The position numbers and the translations under genes are program-made. Shown piece after piece: positions 31,539-42,501 of a stretch of DNA of 64,000 bases; position 1 is the stretch's first letter, and every line of letters begins with the position of its first letter. Source of the DNA: Flavobacteriales bacterium (GTDB lineage Bacteria > Bacteroidota > Bacteroidia > Flavobacteriales > Flavobacteriaceae); the NCBI GenBank assembly GCA_024643405.1, contig JAHENA010000003.1, forward strand, positions 30,249 through 94,248, read 5' to 3'. Under the pieces are notes generated by a model, which was given only the letters and a program-made list of their open reading frames with translations, searched no databases and was not told the origin of the DNA.

Positions 31539-32303
31539 TTAAGAGTTTTTATTGATAATTTCTTTCGCCAAACTTAAGTAATTTGTAGCACCTTTACTAC
31601 TGGCATCATATTTAATTATGTTTTCACCATAGCTTGGAGCTTCACTTAAGCGCACGTTTCGTTGTATAATGGTTTGAAAAACCATGTTGTTGAAATGTTT
31701 TTGAACTTCTTCAACTACTTGATTTGATAATCGTAATCTGGAGTCATACATGGTTAACAATAAACCTTCAATATCTAACTCAGGATTATGAATTTTTTGT
31801 ACACTTTTTATGGTATTTAAAAGTTTTCCTAAACCTTCTAAGGCAAAATACTCACATTGTATTGGAATAATAACGGCGTCCGCAGCTGTTAAAGCATTTA
31901 ATGTAAGCAGTCCTAAAGAAGGTGCACAGTCTATAATAATAAAATCATAGTCGTTCTTAATGTCAGCTAATGCTTTTTTTAGCATATATTCTCTTTCATC
32001 TTTATCAACTAGTTCAATTTCTATAGCGACTAGGTCTATATGTGAAGGAATAATATCTAAGTTCGGAGTATCAGTACTTATAATAGCTTCTTTTGCTGTA
32101 TTTGAATGTTCTAGAAGCTGATAAGTTCCTAATTCAACGGTGTCAACATTTATTCCTAATCCAGAAGTTGCATTTGCCTGAGGGTCAGCATCTATTAATA
32201 AAACTTTTTTTTCAAGAACGCCTAATGAGGCAGCTAAATTGATTGATGTTGTTGTTTTTCCTACACCACCTTTTTGGTTGGCAATTGCAATGATTTTACC
32301 CAT
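31539..32303 (-). CDS. parA: Chromosome partitioning ATPase ParA/Soj
   Basis: MGKIIAIANQKGGVGKTTTSINLAASL, LLIDADPQANATSGLG, IIIDCAPSLGLLTLNAL. Confidence 0.97.
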   Translation of the reverse strand: MGKIIAIANQKGGVGKTTTSINLAASLGVLEKKVLLIDADPQANATSGLGINVDTVELGTYQLLEHSNTAKEAIISTDTPNLDIIPSHIDLVAIEIELVDKDEREYMLKKALADIKNDYDFIIIDCAPSLGLLTLNALTAADAVIIPIQCEYFALEGLGKLLNTIKSVQKIHNPELDIEGLLLTMYDSRLRLSNQVVEEVQKHFNNMVFQTIIQRNVRLSEAPSYGENIIKYDASSKGATNYLSLAKEIINKNS

Positions 32304-32517
32304 TAATGATTTGGTTTTATGATTGGTAAAAATACAATTATTTATGAGGAATAAAAATCCAACTTGTTAACATTAAAGTTGTTTTTTCATCTTTTAAAAA
32401 CAGCGTTATTTAAAGTTTAAATTTTATAATCTAGAGCTAGGCATGTATGAGATTTCTATATTTAACAATAATTTAAGATTGTATTTTTTATATTTAAACA
32501 AATATTAAAAATATCAC

Positions 32518-35286
32518 ATGAAAAAATTCAACTTCATTTTAAAAATTTACTTAGCGTTATCCTTAATCTGTGCATGGTCATTTTCAGTGTCTGCACAAAT
32601 CAACAAAACTGCGAATGTTGAAGGGATTAATGAATACCTGTTAGATAATGGTTTAAAAGTATTATTGTTTCAAGATAATTCGGCACAAACCATAACAGTA
32701 AATATAACCTATCAAGTCGGTTCAAGGAATGAAGGATATGGAGAGAAAGGAATGGCTCATTTATTAGAGCATATGGTGTTTAAAGGCACACCTAATCATC
32801 CAAATATCCCTGAAGAATTATCTTCACATGGTGCCAGACCAAATGGAACAACGTGGTATGACCGCACTAATTATTTTGAAACTTTTAATGCCACTGATGA
32901 AAATTTAGATTGGGCTCTAGATTTAGAGGCTGATAGAATGGTGAATTCATACATCGCCAAAAAGGACTTAGAGTCTGAATTTACAGTTGTTAGAAATGAA
33001 TTTGAAAGTGGTGAAAACTCACCTTCAGGTGTTTTAATGGATAAAGTTATAAATGCTGCTTTTCTATGGCATAATTATGGAAATTCAACTATTGGAAACC
33101 GTTCAGATATTGAGCGAGTCCCAATTGATAATTTAAAAGCCTTTTACAAAAAATACTATCGCCCAGATAACGCAGTTTTAATGGTTACGGGTAAGTTTGA
33201 ACCAGAAAAAACATTGGGGCTTATTCAAAATAAGTTTGGTAGTATTAAAAATCCAGAAACACAGTTAAGAGATATTCCTACCATAGAGCCAGCTCAAGAT
33301 GGTGAAAAACGGGTGACCTTAAGTAGGGTTGGAGATTTACAAATAGTATCTGTACTGTATCATACACCGGCCGGATCTCATGAAGATTATGCAGCACTTC
33401 AAGTGGCAGAACAAATTCTTACTGATGAACCATCAGGCAGACTCTATAAAGCTTTGGTTAATGAGAAAAAAGCTTCCTCAATCTGGTCTTTTTCACCTTT
33501 TACTAAAGAACCTTCATTTATGTATATGAATGTTGATGTGCCTTCTGAAAAGTCATTGACTGATGCTGAATCAACCCTTTTAAACGTTCTGGATAATTTG
33601 TCAAAAAACCCTGTAACTGAAGATGAGTTAAATCGTGCAAAATCTAAACTTTTAAAACGATACGATCAGATTTCAAGAAATTCAGCTTATTTGGGAACCT
33701 ATATGAGTGAATTTATTGGCGCTGGAGATTGGAGATTATCTTTTATTCAACGTGATAGAGTAGAGAAAATGACGGTAGATAAAGTAAATGCTGCCATTCA
33801 AAGATATTTAATCAATACCAACAGAACTGTGGGGGAATTTATTCCTTCAAAAGCACCTATTCGAGTTGAGATTGAACATACTGCTGGATTGACTGAGCTA
33901 GTTACAAGTTACAAGGGAAAAGAAGGTTTTGGAGTTGGAGAAGTTTTTGATGTTGCTTATGACAATATTCAGAAACGATTAGATACTGGTGTCCTTCAAA
34001 ATAAACCAATTGAATATGGTTTTATTAAAAAAGATAATCGTGGCGAAACAGTAAGTTTGTCTTTTGCCATTAGAAATGGGACATTGGAGAATCTTATGAA
34101 CAACGGAATGGTAGCAAGTTACACTGCTAGAATGCTGAATAAAGGAACCAAAACTAAGTCTCGACAGGATATTGAAGATAAATTAAGTGCTATAAAATCG
34201 TCGGTTTATTTTAGTGGATCTGATGGAAGGTTAACTGCTAATATTACGAGTACCAAAGAGAATTTAAAAGAAGCTTTGATATTAATGACTGACATGATTA
34301 AGAACCCAGTTTTTGATTCGGAAGAATTAGATAAATTAAAAACCCAAAGTTTAGCAGGAATTGAAGAAAGTAAATCAGAACCTCAGTCTTTGGCTTCTAG
34401 ACAAATTGGATTAATCAATCAGAAATATGAAAAAGGACATCCCTTATATAATATGACTATTGACGAAGAAATTGAAGCAATTAAAGATGTTTCAGTTGAT
34501 GCTTTAAAGGATTACCATAAGAATTTTTATGGCATTTCAAATAGTGCAACATTAACAGCTATTGGAAATATAGAGGAGCATGAGTTAAAGAATTATTTTG
34601 AAAAGGAATTTGGTGATTTTAAATCTGATTTAGCATTCTCTCCAATTCAAAATAAGTTTACTGGAAATGTTCCTGCTAATCAAAAAATATTGACACCAGA
34701 TAAAAAGAATGCATTTACTTTAGGAACTTTATCCTTTGAATGCAGTCAAGAAGATGATGATTATGCTGCTTTACAAATAGCGGGAGAAATTTTTGGTGGT
34801 GGATTTTTAAATTCTAGAATTGCGTCCCGATTGCGCCAAAAAGATGGAGTAAGTTATGGCGCAGGAGGCGCTGTAAGAGTAGATAACGAAAAAGCTGACA
34901 AAAATTCTATGGCTTTTATTTATGCTATTTACGCTCCAGAAAATGCGGCTAAAGTTCAATTAGGTTTTAAAGAAGAAATAGCCCGTTTTATTGATGGTGG
35001 TATTACAGAAGAAGAACTTAAAAGTGCTGTAAATGGATGGGTTCAAGAGCAAAATGTATCAAGAGCTAAAGATAATGAGTTGCTTAGATTAATTAGTAAC
35101 AATATCTATTATGAAAGAGACATGATGTTTCAGAAGAAAATTGAAGATAAAGTTAGTAGTCTAAAGGTTGAGGATGTCAATAAAGCCATTAAAAAATACT
35201 TCAAATCATATGAAAATTGGACCGTAGTAAATGCTGGAGACTTTGAAAATTTTGAAATTAAAAATAGTGATAAAAAAGTAGATTGA
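32518..35286 (+). CDS. Secreted M16 family zinc peptidase (double-domain)
   Basis: Signal peptide; GMAHLLEHMVFKGT (HxxEH), ESEFTVVRNEFESGENSP, second M16-type half with GGGFLNSRIASRLRQKDGVSYGAG. Confidence 0.95.
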   Translation: MKKFNFILKIYLALSLICAWSFSVSAQINKTANVEGINEYLLDNGLKVLLFQDNSAQTITVNITYQVGSRNEGYGEKGMAHLLEHMVFKGTPNHPNIPEELSSHGARPNGTTWYDRTNYFETFNATDENLDWALDLEADRMVNSYIAKKDLESEFTVVRNEFESGENSPSGVLMDKVINAAFLWHNYGNSTIGNRSDIERVPIDNLKAFYKKYYRPDNAVLMVTGKFEPEKTLGLIQNKFGSIKNPETQLRDIPTIEPAQDGEKRVTLSRVGDLQIVSVLYHTPAGSHEDYAALQVAEQILTDEPSGRLYKALVNEKKASSIWSFSPFTKEPSFMYMNVDVPSEKSLTDAESTLLNVLDNLSKNPVTEDELNRAKSKLLKRYDQISRNSAYLGTYMSEFIGAGDWRLSFIQRDRVEKMTVDKVNAAIQRYLINTNRTVGEFIPSKAPIRVEIEHTAGLTELVTSYKGKEGFGVGEVFDVAYDNIQKRLDTGVLQNKPIEYGFIKKDNRGETVSLSFAIRNGTLENLMNNGMVASYTARMLNKGTKTKSRQDIEDKLSAIKSSVYFSGSDGRLTANITSTKENLKEALILMTDMIKNPVFDSEELDKLKTQSLAGIEESKSEPQSLASRQIGLINQKYEKGHPLYNMTIDEEIEAIKDVSVDALKDYHKNFYGISNSATLTAIGNIEEHELKNYFEKEFGDFKSDLAFSPIQNKFTGNVPANQKILTPDKKNAFTLGTLSFECSQEDDDYAALQIAGEIFGGGFLNSRIASRLRQKDGVSYGAGGAVRVDNEKADKNSMAFIYAIYAPENAAKVQLGFKEEIARFIDGGITEEELKSAVNGWVQEQNVSRAKDNELLRLISNNIYYERDMMFQKKIEDKVSSLKVEDVNKAIKKYFKSYENWTVVNAGDFENFEIKNSDKKVD

Positions 35287-35308
35287 TTAAAGTACACCTA
35301 AACTCGAT

Positions 35309-35344
35309 AAAAAAGCCAGTTTGATGCATCAAACTGGCTTTTTT
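35309..35344. terminator. Bidirectional intrinsic terminator between convergent genes
   Basis: Perfect 36-nt palindrome AAAAAAGCCAGTTTGATGCATCAAACTGGCTTTTTT. Confidence 0.93.
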
Positions 35345-35353
35345 AGTTTTTAA

Positions 35354-37477
35354 TTAATCTATCAAGATTTCTAGTATTTTAATGGCTGCATCACTAATTT
35401 TAGTTCCAGGGCCAAAAACAGCCACCGCTCCGGCATCAAATAAAAATTGGTAGTCTTGCTTTGGAATGACACCACCAACTATGACCATGATATCATCTCT
35501 GCCGTATTTTTTAAGTTCATTAATAACTTGTGGCACCAGCGTTTTATGGCCTGCAGCCAATGAAGAAACCCCTAAAATATGGACATCATTTTCTACAGCT
35601 TGTTTGGCAGCTTCTTGCGGCGTTTGGAATAACGGCCCAATATCAACATCAAAACCAACATCAGCATAACCTGTCGCGACTACTTTCGCACCACGGTCAT
35701 GACCATCTTGTCCCATCTTAGCAATCATAATACGAGGTCTTCTGCCTTCTTGTTCTGCAAAAACATCAGCAAGTGTTCTCGCTTTTTGAAAGGATGCATC
35801 GTCTTTTATTTCTTTACTATACACACCACTAAATGATTTAATTTGTGCTTTATACCTACCAAAAACAACTTCAAGGGCATCACTAATTTCGCCAAGGGTT
35901 GCCCTTTCTCTGGCTGCTACAATAGCTAAAGCTAATAAATTTTCGTTTCCTAAACGAGCCGCTTCGGTTAATTTTGCTAATGCAACATTTACTTTGTTAG
36001 TATTACGTATAGTCTTAATATTTTTAAGTCGCTCTATTTGTTGTGTTCTAACCGTTTGATTGTCTACTTCAAGGGTTTGTATGGGGTCTTCCTCTTCGAG
36101 TCTGTATTTGTTGACACCTACAATAATGTCTTGACTAGAATCTATTCTGGCTTGTTTTCTGGCAGCAGCTTCTTCAATGCGCATTTTAGGAATGCCCGCT
36201 TCGATGGCTTTTGTCATGCCCCCTAATTCTTCTACTTCTTCAAATAAGGACCAGGCTTTTTGAGCAATTTCATGCGTTAAGGTTTCTAAATAATAACTCC
36301 CAGCCCAAGGGTCAGCAGTTTTAGTAATTTTAGTTTCTTCTTGTAAATATATTTGAGTATTTCTTGCTATTCGTGCAGAAAAATCAGTTGGTAAAGCAAT
36401 CGCTTCATCTAAGGCATTAGTATGTAAACTTTGAGTGCCACCAAAAGCAGCCGCAGCGGCTTCAATACAAGTTCTTGAAACGTTATTAAACGGATCTTGT
36501 TCTGTTAAACTCCAGCCGCTGGTTTGACAATGGGTTCTAAGAATCAGAGATTTTTCATTTTTAGGATTAAATTGTTTCACAATTTTTGCCCAAAGCATGC
36601 GCGCTGCACGCATTTTGGCAATTTCCATGAAATGATTCATACCGATGGCCCAAAAGAAGGATAAGCGCGGTGCAAAAGTGTCAATATCCATCCCTGCATC
36701 AAGGCCTTTTCTAATATATTCTAAACCATCAGCAAGTGTATATGCTAATTCGATGTCACAAGTGGCACCAGCTTCTTGCATATGGTAACCAGAAATACTG
36801 ATGCTATTAAATTTTGGCATGTTTTTACTGGTATATTCAAAAATATCTGAAATAATTTTCATTGAAGGAGTTGGTGGATATATGTACGTGTTGCGAACCA
36901 TAAATTCCTTTAGAATATCATTTTGAATAGTACCTGATAAATCTTTTTGATTGACCCCTTGTTCCTCTGCTGCCACAATATAAAATGCCATAATTGGTAA
37001 AACGGCACCATTCATAGTCATAGAGACAGACATTTTATCTAGTGGAATTTGATCAAATAGAATTTTCATATCTTCAAGAGAATCAATAGCGACACCTGCT
37101 TTTCCAACATCACCAACAACGCGTTCATGATCACTATCATATCCTCTATGGGTTGCCAAATCAAAGGCTACAGATAATCCTTTCTGCCCAGCAGCTAAAT
37201 TTCTTCTGTAAAATGCATTACTATCTTCAGCAGTTGAAAATCCGGCGTATTGACGAATTGTCCAAGGTCTTTGAACATACATAGTGGCATAAGGGCCACG
37301 AAGAAATGGTGGAATTCCAGCTCCAAAATTTAAATGCTCAATGGGTTTTAGATCTTCAGGAGAATATGTGGACTTTAAATTTATAGTTTCGGCTGTTAAA
37401 AAAGTGTTTTGTGTTAAATGCTTTTGGTTTTCAGCTTGACGGTTTAAAGTAATATGTTGAAGATTTTTTCTTGACAT
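35354..37477 (-). CDS. scpA: Methylmalonyl-CoA mutase large (catalytic) subunit
   Basis: [59 protein letters not shown]12-binding [32 protein letters not shown]. Confidence 0.96.
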   Translation of the reverse strand: MSRKNLQHITLNRQAENQKHLTQNTFLTAETINLKSTYSPEDLKPIEHLNFGAGIPPFLRGPYATMYVQRPWTIRQYAGFSTAEDSNAFYRRNLAAGQKGLSVAFDLATHRGYDSDHERVVGDVGKAGVAIDSLEDMKILFDQIPLDKMSVSMTMNGAVLPIMAFYIVAAEEQGVNQKDLSGTIQNDILKEFMVRNTYIYPPTPSMKIISDIFEYTSKNMPKFNSISISGYHMQEAGATCDIELAYTLADGLEYIRKGLDAGMDIDTFAPRLSFFWAIGMNHFMEIAKMRAARMLWAKIVKQFNPKNEKSLILRTHCQTSGWSLTEQDPFNNVSRTCIEAAAAAFGGTQSLHTNALDEAIALPTDFSARIARNTQIYLQEETKITKTADPWAGSYYLETLTHEIAQKAWSLFEEVEELGGMTKAIEAGIPKMRIEEAAARKQARIDSSQDIIVGVNKYRLEEEDPIQTLEVDNQTVRTQQIERLKNIKTIRNTNKVNVALAKLTEAARLGNENLLALAIVAARERATLGEISDALEVVFGRYKAQIKSFSGVYSKEIKDDASFQKARTLADVFAEQEGRRPRIMIAKMGQDGHDRGAKVVATGYADVGFDVDIGPLFQTPQEAAKQAVENDVHILGVSSLAAGHKTLVPQVINELKKYGRDDIMVIVGGVIPKQDYQFLFDAGAVAVFGPGTKISDAAIKILEILID

Positions 37478-37493
37478 TTTTTAAAGCACTTGG

Positions 37494-38114
37494 TTAGTGG
37501 GTTATATTAAAATCTACTTTTTGTTTTTCTTTTTCAACTGATGAAAAATCGACATCAAAAAGTTTGGCATAAAACAAATCAAACGCGACATATGAGGCTA
37601 AATATTTATCGCTTAAAGTCGAACTGTAATTAGTAGACAATGGTGCGCCAAATAATTTAGGATTCATACTGTTTGTTGAAAGTAGAGCGTTTAGGGTCGT
37701 TTTTAAATCGGGATTAGTTATATTTTGGGCTATACAATCCATATATCCACTATTATAATTTAAATGACTGACTGTGTTATTAATATCCCACAGTTCTGAA
37801 TCATTTTTTAAAGCTTCAAATACTTTTAAGGTATGTTCCGAAACCATGTTTTTAAAATTAACTCTACTGTAAAGTGATAATCTGATAAACTGAGAATAGG
37901 CCAATAATAAACTTTTTTTGTCTTTACCATAAAAGTTTAAGATGTCATTTTCAAAACTATAAAGAGCTTCATTATATAATTTTGAGTTCAGATTTGCACA
38001 TTCTAAAGCAACTGGTTTATCTGCATATTCATATTCTGTAAACGCGTTTTCTTTTTTGCAGCTGGTTGCAAAACACAGAAAAAATAAAGTCATAAGAAAA
38101 ATTTTTGTTGTCAT
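37494..38114 (-). CDS. Hypothetical lipoprotein located between the two mutase subunit genes
   Basis: MTTKIFLMTLFFLCFATSCKKENAF lipobox; no recognised domain. Confidence 0.7.
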   Translation of the reverse strand: MTTKIFLMTLFFLCFATSCKKENAFTEYEYADKPVALECANLNSKLYNEALYSFENDILNFYGKDKKSLLLAYSQFIRLSLYSRVNFKNMVSEHTLKVFEALKNDSELWDINNTVSHLNYNSGYMDCIAQNITNPDLKTTLNALLSTNSMNPKLFGAPLSTNYSSTLSDKYLASYVAFDLFYAKLFDVDFSSVEKEKQKVDFNITH

Positions 38115-38115
38115 T

Positions 38116-39489
38116 TTAATCTTCTTTTTTTAATCGTTCTTGCTCTAGTTTTTCGGCTAATCTTTTTTGAATGATTGGTTCGAATAAGGTTTTTCTTTGA
38201 TTTGTTTTTATAAAAGGATAGAGTTCTAGTTCTTGCTTCATTTTATCCTTAGGATTTGGGTGTTTATTGCTTCCTAATAATATTTCTTTTCCGTCATCAA
38301 ACTGTCGTTGTTCTTTCGCTGCATTCTCTTTTATTTTTCGTTGGATAGTGCCGTCTTTAAGTTGGTTAAGAAAACCACCATTTTCTTCAATATTTTTAAA
38401 AAGTTCTAAAGATTTTTCCGTTATTTGATTTGTCAAACTTTCTATATAATAAGCCCCGTCAGATGGGTTATTTACTTTGTCAAAATAACTTTCATGTTTT
38501 AAAATTAATAACTGATTACGGGCTATTCGCTCCCCAAATTCATTGTCTTTATGATAAACGGCATCATATGCTAAATTACAAACAGTATCGGCGCCACCTA
38601 ATATAGCGCTCATACATTCGGTAGTAGTTCTTAGCATATTTGTATTGTAGTCATACAGTGTTTTATTACGCTTGGTAGGAGTAACTATAATATGACATTG
38701 CGTGTTAAAACCATATTCTAAAGCCAATGTATTCCACAAAATTCTTAATGCCTTCAGTTTTGCAATCTCAAAAAAATAATTAGTACCAACGGATACTTTG
38801 AAAAGTATTTTTATGGATAGTTTCTTATCTTTCTCCATAGTAGAATCAAAATGATTCAAGTACTCATTGGCTTGTGACAACCCATAAGCCAATTGTTGTA
38901 CCATATTCGCCCCTGCATTTTGAAATATAGACAGATCAATACTTAATGTGTTAATTTGATTTACTAATATTTCAAATTTCTGATGATCTTCTTGTAAGGA
39001 ACTAAACCAATTTCCGTTTTTCACTAGATTTCCAATAATGTCCACTTTAAAAAATATGTTTTCTTTATGTATAAGGTCTGGAAACTGAAGGAGGTATTTA
39101 TCTGAAAGGAATTGTAATTCAAAGTAAAGAAAGATTGATGTGGTATCAATATTTTTAATAAGAAGTGTCAGGGAAACAGTCTCATTAGGTATGATAAATT
39201 TGATGCTTTCAGCGCCTCTTTCAATAGCATTTATGGCCTTTCTATTTGATTTTAAGATATCGGCAACAAAGATGGACTGACAAATATGCCATTGCGTGGC
39301 TTTAGTGTTTGAAATGGCTGGAAAATCTTTAAACTCATCAGCATGATAAAATGGTTTAACGTGAATATCTTCATTGGTTTTCCATATAAGATTGTCATTA
39401 TAGTCAGCCCCATTTAAGTCAAATTGTATTTTTTGTTTCCACTGTTTGGATGTCACAGCTTCAAATTCACTAAATAATAATTTACTCAT
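38116..39489 (-). CDS. mutA: Methylmalonyl-CoA mutase small subunit
   Basis: Mutase-like TIM-barrel residues (FEIAKLKALRILWNTLALEYG, GADTVCNLAYDAVYHKDNEFGERIARNQLLILKHESYFDKVNNPSDGAYYIESLT); no B12-binding domain, as expected for the small subunit. Confidence 0.9.
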   Translation of the reverse strand: MSKLLFSEFEAVTSKQWKQKIQFDLNGADYNDNLIWKTNEDIHVKPFYHADEFKDFPAISNTKATQWHICQSIFVADILKSNRKAINAIERGAESIKFIIPNETVSLTLLIKNIDTTSIFLYFELQFLSDKYLLQFPDLIHKENIFFKVDIIGNLVKNGNWFSSLQEDHQKFEILVNQINTLSIDLSIFQNAGANMVQQLAYGLSQANEYLNHFDSTMEKDKKLSIKILFKVSVGTNYFFEIAKLKALRILWNTLALEYGFNTQCHIIVTPTKRNKTLYDYNTNMLRTTTECMSAILGGADTVCNLAYDAVYHKDNEFGERIARNQLLILKHESYFDKVNNPSDGAYYIESLTNQITEKSLELFKNIEENGGFLNQLKDGTIQRKIKENAAKEQRQFDDGKEILLGSNKHPNPKDKMKQELELYPFIKTNQRKTLFEPIIQKRLAEKLEQERLKKED

Positions 39490-39811
39490 TATCTTTTGTT
39501 TTTAAACTGTCTTCATATTCAATGATAAATATTTCTTCGCTGTCACGTTTCATATAATATTCTTCACGCGCAAATTTTTCAAGCCCTTCTTCTGTGCTTA
39601 GTTTTTTTATCGCTTTTTTGTCTTTTTCAATTTCTTTTTGATAATACTCCTTTTCGGTTTCCAAAGCATCAATATCTGAATTTAATTCATGATGAATGAG
39701 ATAGGAATTGGCATCAAAAAAAAGCATCCAAACTATAAAAACAAACAAAATAAGGATAAACACATTTTTGAACGGTTTTAAAAATCTGGATTTATATTTA
39801 AAAATCTGCAT
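39482..39811 (-). CDS. Septum formation initiator family protein (FtsB/DivIC-like)
   Basis: One TM helix, coiled coil LETEKEYYQKEIEKDKKAIKKLSTEEGLEKFAREEYYMKRDSEEIFII. Confidence 0.88.
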   Translation of the reverse strand: MQIFKYKSRFLKPFKNVFILILFVFIVWMLFFDANSYLIHHELNSDIDALETEKEYYQKEIEKDKKAIKKLSTEEGLEKFAREEYYMKRDSEEIFIIEYEDSLKTKDNE

Positions 39812-40417
39812 TTAAAGTTTTTGTGTTATAATAGATCTTACAATATCAATAGCCACGGTATTATGCTTATTATTGGGTATTATCATATCTGCGTATTCTT
39901 TCATAGGTTCAATAAATTGCTCATGCATTGGTTTAAGCGTCGTTTGATAACGCGACAGAACTTCGTCAAGATCTCTTCCGCGTTCTGAAATATCACGTTT
40001 TAACCTTCTAATTAAGCGTTCATCAGTATCCGCATGCACAAATAATTTAATATCAAACATTTCCCTTAATTCAGGATTTGTAAAAATTAAAATACCTTCA
40101 ACTATCATTACTTTTCTTGGATGTGTTAATATGGTATCTCCAGTTCTATTATGCTTAACGAATGAATATACAGGTTGGTTTACAGGCGTATTTGTTTTTA
40201 ATGATTTTAAATGCTCAACCAAAAGTTCAAAGTCAATGGACCGGGGATGATCAAAGTTAATTTTTATCCGTTCGTCATAATTTAAATGTGATGTGTCTTT
40301 GTAATAGGAATCTTGAGAGATTACCCCAACTTCACCGTCTGGAAGTTCATTTATTATTTTATTGACTACGGTTGTTTTTCCGCATCCAGTACCACCGGCA
40401 ATTCCTATAATGAGCAT
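39812..40417 (-). CDS. udk: Uridine kinase
   Basis: MLIIGIAGGTGCGKTTVVNKII, ISQDSYYKD, NFDHPRSIDFELL, FVHADTDERLIRRLKRDISERGRD. Confidence 0.96.
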   Translation of the reverse strand: MLIIGIAGGTGCGKTTVVNKIINELPDGEVGVISQDSYYKDTSHLNYDERIKINFDHPRSIDFELLVEHLKSLKTNTPVNQPVYSFVKHNRTGDTILTHPRKVMIVEGILIFTNPELREMFDIKLFVHADTDERLIRRLKRDISERGRDLDEVLSRYQTTLKPMHEQFIEPMKEYADMIIPNNKHNTVAIDIVRSIITQKL

Positions 40418-40661
40418 AAAAACATTTTTATCTACTTTACAAAGTTAGTTAATTGGAAAGTTAATTAAATCGTTTAAAACTTATTTTTTAAGATTTAAAA
40501 CGTTCAATATGATCAAAAATATGATTAAATATTTAATAATAAGTAAAGTGATTTTTGTTAAAAAATAACTGAAATATGTAGGATTCAATGATATAAAAAA
40601 ATTATATTTGCAATCTGTTTAAAAAAGCGTATTTCCGTTGTAAAATGAACGTTTTTTTAAT

Positions 40662-40736
40662 CGGGGTGTAGCGTAGCCCGGTTATCGCGCCTGCTTTGGG
40701 AGCAGGAGGTCGCAGGTTCGAATCCTGCCACCCCGA
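40662..40736 (+). tRNA. tRNA-Pro(TGG)
   Basis: Cloverleaf read by eye: acceptor CGGGGTG/CACCCCG, anticodon stem-loop CCTGC-TTTGGGA-GCAGG (anticodon TGG), T arm GCAGG-TTCGAAT-CCTGC; TATATTTG at 40603-40610. Confidence 0.95.
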
Positions 40737-40759
40737 CTTAATAACTTTTAGGTGAAGTA

Positions 40760-40797
40760 AAACACTGTTAATTTTATAATTAACGGTGTTTTTTTTT
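40760..40797 (+). terminator. Intrinsic terminator after tRNA-Pro
   Basis: AACACTGTTAATTttatAATTAACGGTGTTTTTTTTT. Confidence 0.8.
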
Positions 40798-40943
40798 GAC
40801 CAAATGCCATAAATTACTTAATAAAATCAATAAGGTAGGCTTTAGATATATTTGTGAATTAATTAATTTGGCTTATGATTAAAAAACTCTATATTCGAAA
40901 AGACTTTAAGGTCTAATTTATTTTCATTTCCATAGAGATAAAC

Positions 40944-42398
40944 TTGATGAATACTTCAAAACACAGACTAGGTTTATTATTAGGGCCATTATTGTTTATC
41001 TTGATTATACTTTTCTACCATCCTAATGGTTTAAGTCATGCTGCCAATGCTGTTTTGGCATCAGCCATTTGGATTGCTGTTTGGTGGATTACTGAAGCTG
41101 TTCCAATTGCAGTTACGGCATTATTACCTATTGTACTTTTTCCCTTATCTGGTGGTATGGATTTAAATGAAACAACTGCTTCATATGGACATAAATATGT
41201 GTTTCTTTATATTGGGGGCTTTATATTAGCTCTTGCCATTGAGAAATGGAAATTGCATAAGCGGATAGCTTTAACAATCATTAAAATTGTTGGAACAAAT
41301 GTTACTAATATCATATTAGGGTTTATGATTGCCACAGCATTTTTGTCTATGTGGATATCGAATACAGCAACAGCAGTTATGATATTGCCAGTGGGAATGG
41401 CGATTGTAACACATTTAAAAGATAATCCTAAAACTATTGAAAATGAGAATTTAATTTTTGGCAAGGCCTTAATGCTTTCAATTGCTTATAGTGCATCCAT
41501 AGGAGGTATGGCAACCCTCATAGGAACACCACCTAATTTAGTATTAGCGGGAGTAGTAAAACAAACCTATAATATTGAAATTTCATTTTCTAAATGGTTT
41601 TTGTTTGGATTCCCAATCGCTGTTATTCTTTTGCTAATGTGTTGGATTTATTTAACTCGTTTTGCTTTCAAGTTTGAACAGAAGGAATTTCCTGGTGGAA
41701 GCCAAGAAATTAAAAAGCAATTAAAAGATTTAGGAAAAATCTCCTATGAAGAGAAAACAGTCTTTATAGTTTTTCTATTAACCGCTTTTGCTTGGATTAC
41801 AAGATCCTTTCTTATAAAAAGTTTGATTCCAGGGATTGACGATACCATAATTGCCGTTTTCTTTGCGGTATTCTTATTCATACTTCCTTCTAAGAAAAAA
41901 GGGGTGAAAATTATGACATGGGAAGATACCATTAAATTACCTTGGGGAATTGTACTTTTATTTGGAGGTGGCATGGCCTTAGCTCTTGGTTTTGAATCTA
42001 GTGGTTTGGCAGTCTGGATTGGTGGACAAATGACTTCCTTAGGATCTTTACCTCTTATTTTATTATTATTAATTTTAATCGGATCGGTTAATTTTTTAAC
42101 AGAAATAACTTCAAATTTGGCCACAACAGCGATGTTATTACCTGTACTGGTATCGTTAGCAAGCGCTTTAGGCGTACATCCCTATTTATTACTCGTTGGA
42201 GCTACATTAGCGGCATCTTGTGCATTTATGTTGCCAGTAGCTACACCACCCAATGCCGTAGTTTTTGGTTCTGGATATCTTAAAATTGAGGATATGGCTA
42301 AAAAAGGGTTCTGGATGAATATTATCTCTATTATTCTTTTAACCTTAATTGTATATTTTATCCTTCCAATAATTTGGGACTTAGAAACCGGTTTTTAA
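40944..42398 (+). CDS. SLC13/DASS family sodium-coupled anion transporter
   Basis: WITEAVPIAVTALLPIVLFPL, FLSMWISNTATAVMILPVGMA, ASIGGMATLIGTPPNLVLAG, TEITSNLATTAMLLPVL, MLPVATPPNAVVFGSGYL. Confidence 0.93.
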   Translation: MMNTSKHRLGLLLGPLLFILIILFYHPNGLSHAANAVLASAIWIAVWWITEAVPIAVTALLPIVLFPLSGGMDLNETTASYGHKYVFLYIGGFILALAIEKWKLHKRIALTIIKIVGTNVTNIILGFMIATAFLSMWISNTATAVMILPVGMAIVTHLKDNPKTIENENLIFGKALMLSIAYSASIGGMATLIGTPPNLVLAGVVKQTYNIEISFSKWFLFGFPIAVILLLMCWIYLTRFAFKFEQKEFPGGSQEIKKQLKDLGKISYEEKTVFIVFLLTAFAWITRSFLIKSLIPGIDDTIIAVFFAVFLFILPSKKKGVKIMTWEDTIKLPWGIVLLFGGGMALALGFESSGLAVWIGGQMTSLGSLPLILLLLILIGSVNFLTEITSNLATTAMLLPVLVSLASALGVHPYLLLVGATLAASCAFMLPVATPPNAVVFGSGYLKIEDMAKKGFWMNIISIILLTLIVYFILPIIWDLETGF

Positions 42399-42501
42399 AA
42401 TTTCTGTATTAGATATTTTACACGCAATTTTTTAACCTGCATCACTATTAAAATAATAACAGGTCATATAACGAGGTTGTTTTTGCTTATAATGTTTATG
42501 A

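Noticed and set aside
30624-32303. Possible parS (GTTTCACGTGAAAC-like) sites near parAB and recF
   Set aside because: Looked for by eye through the window; nothing convincing seen, so no origin-proximal claim is made.
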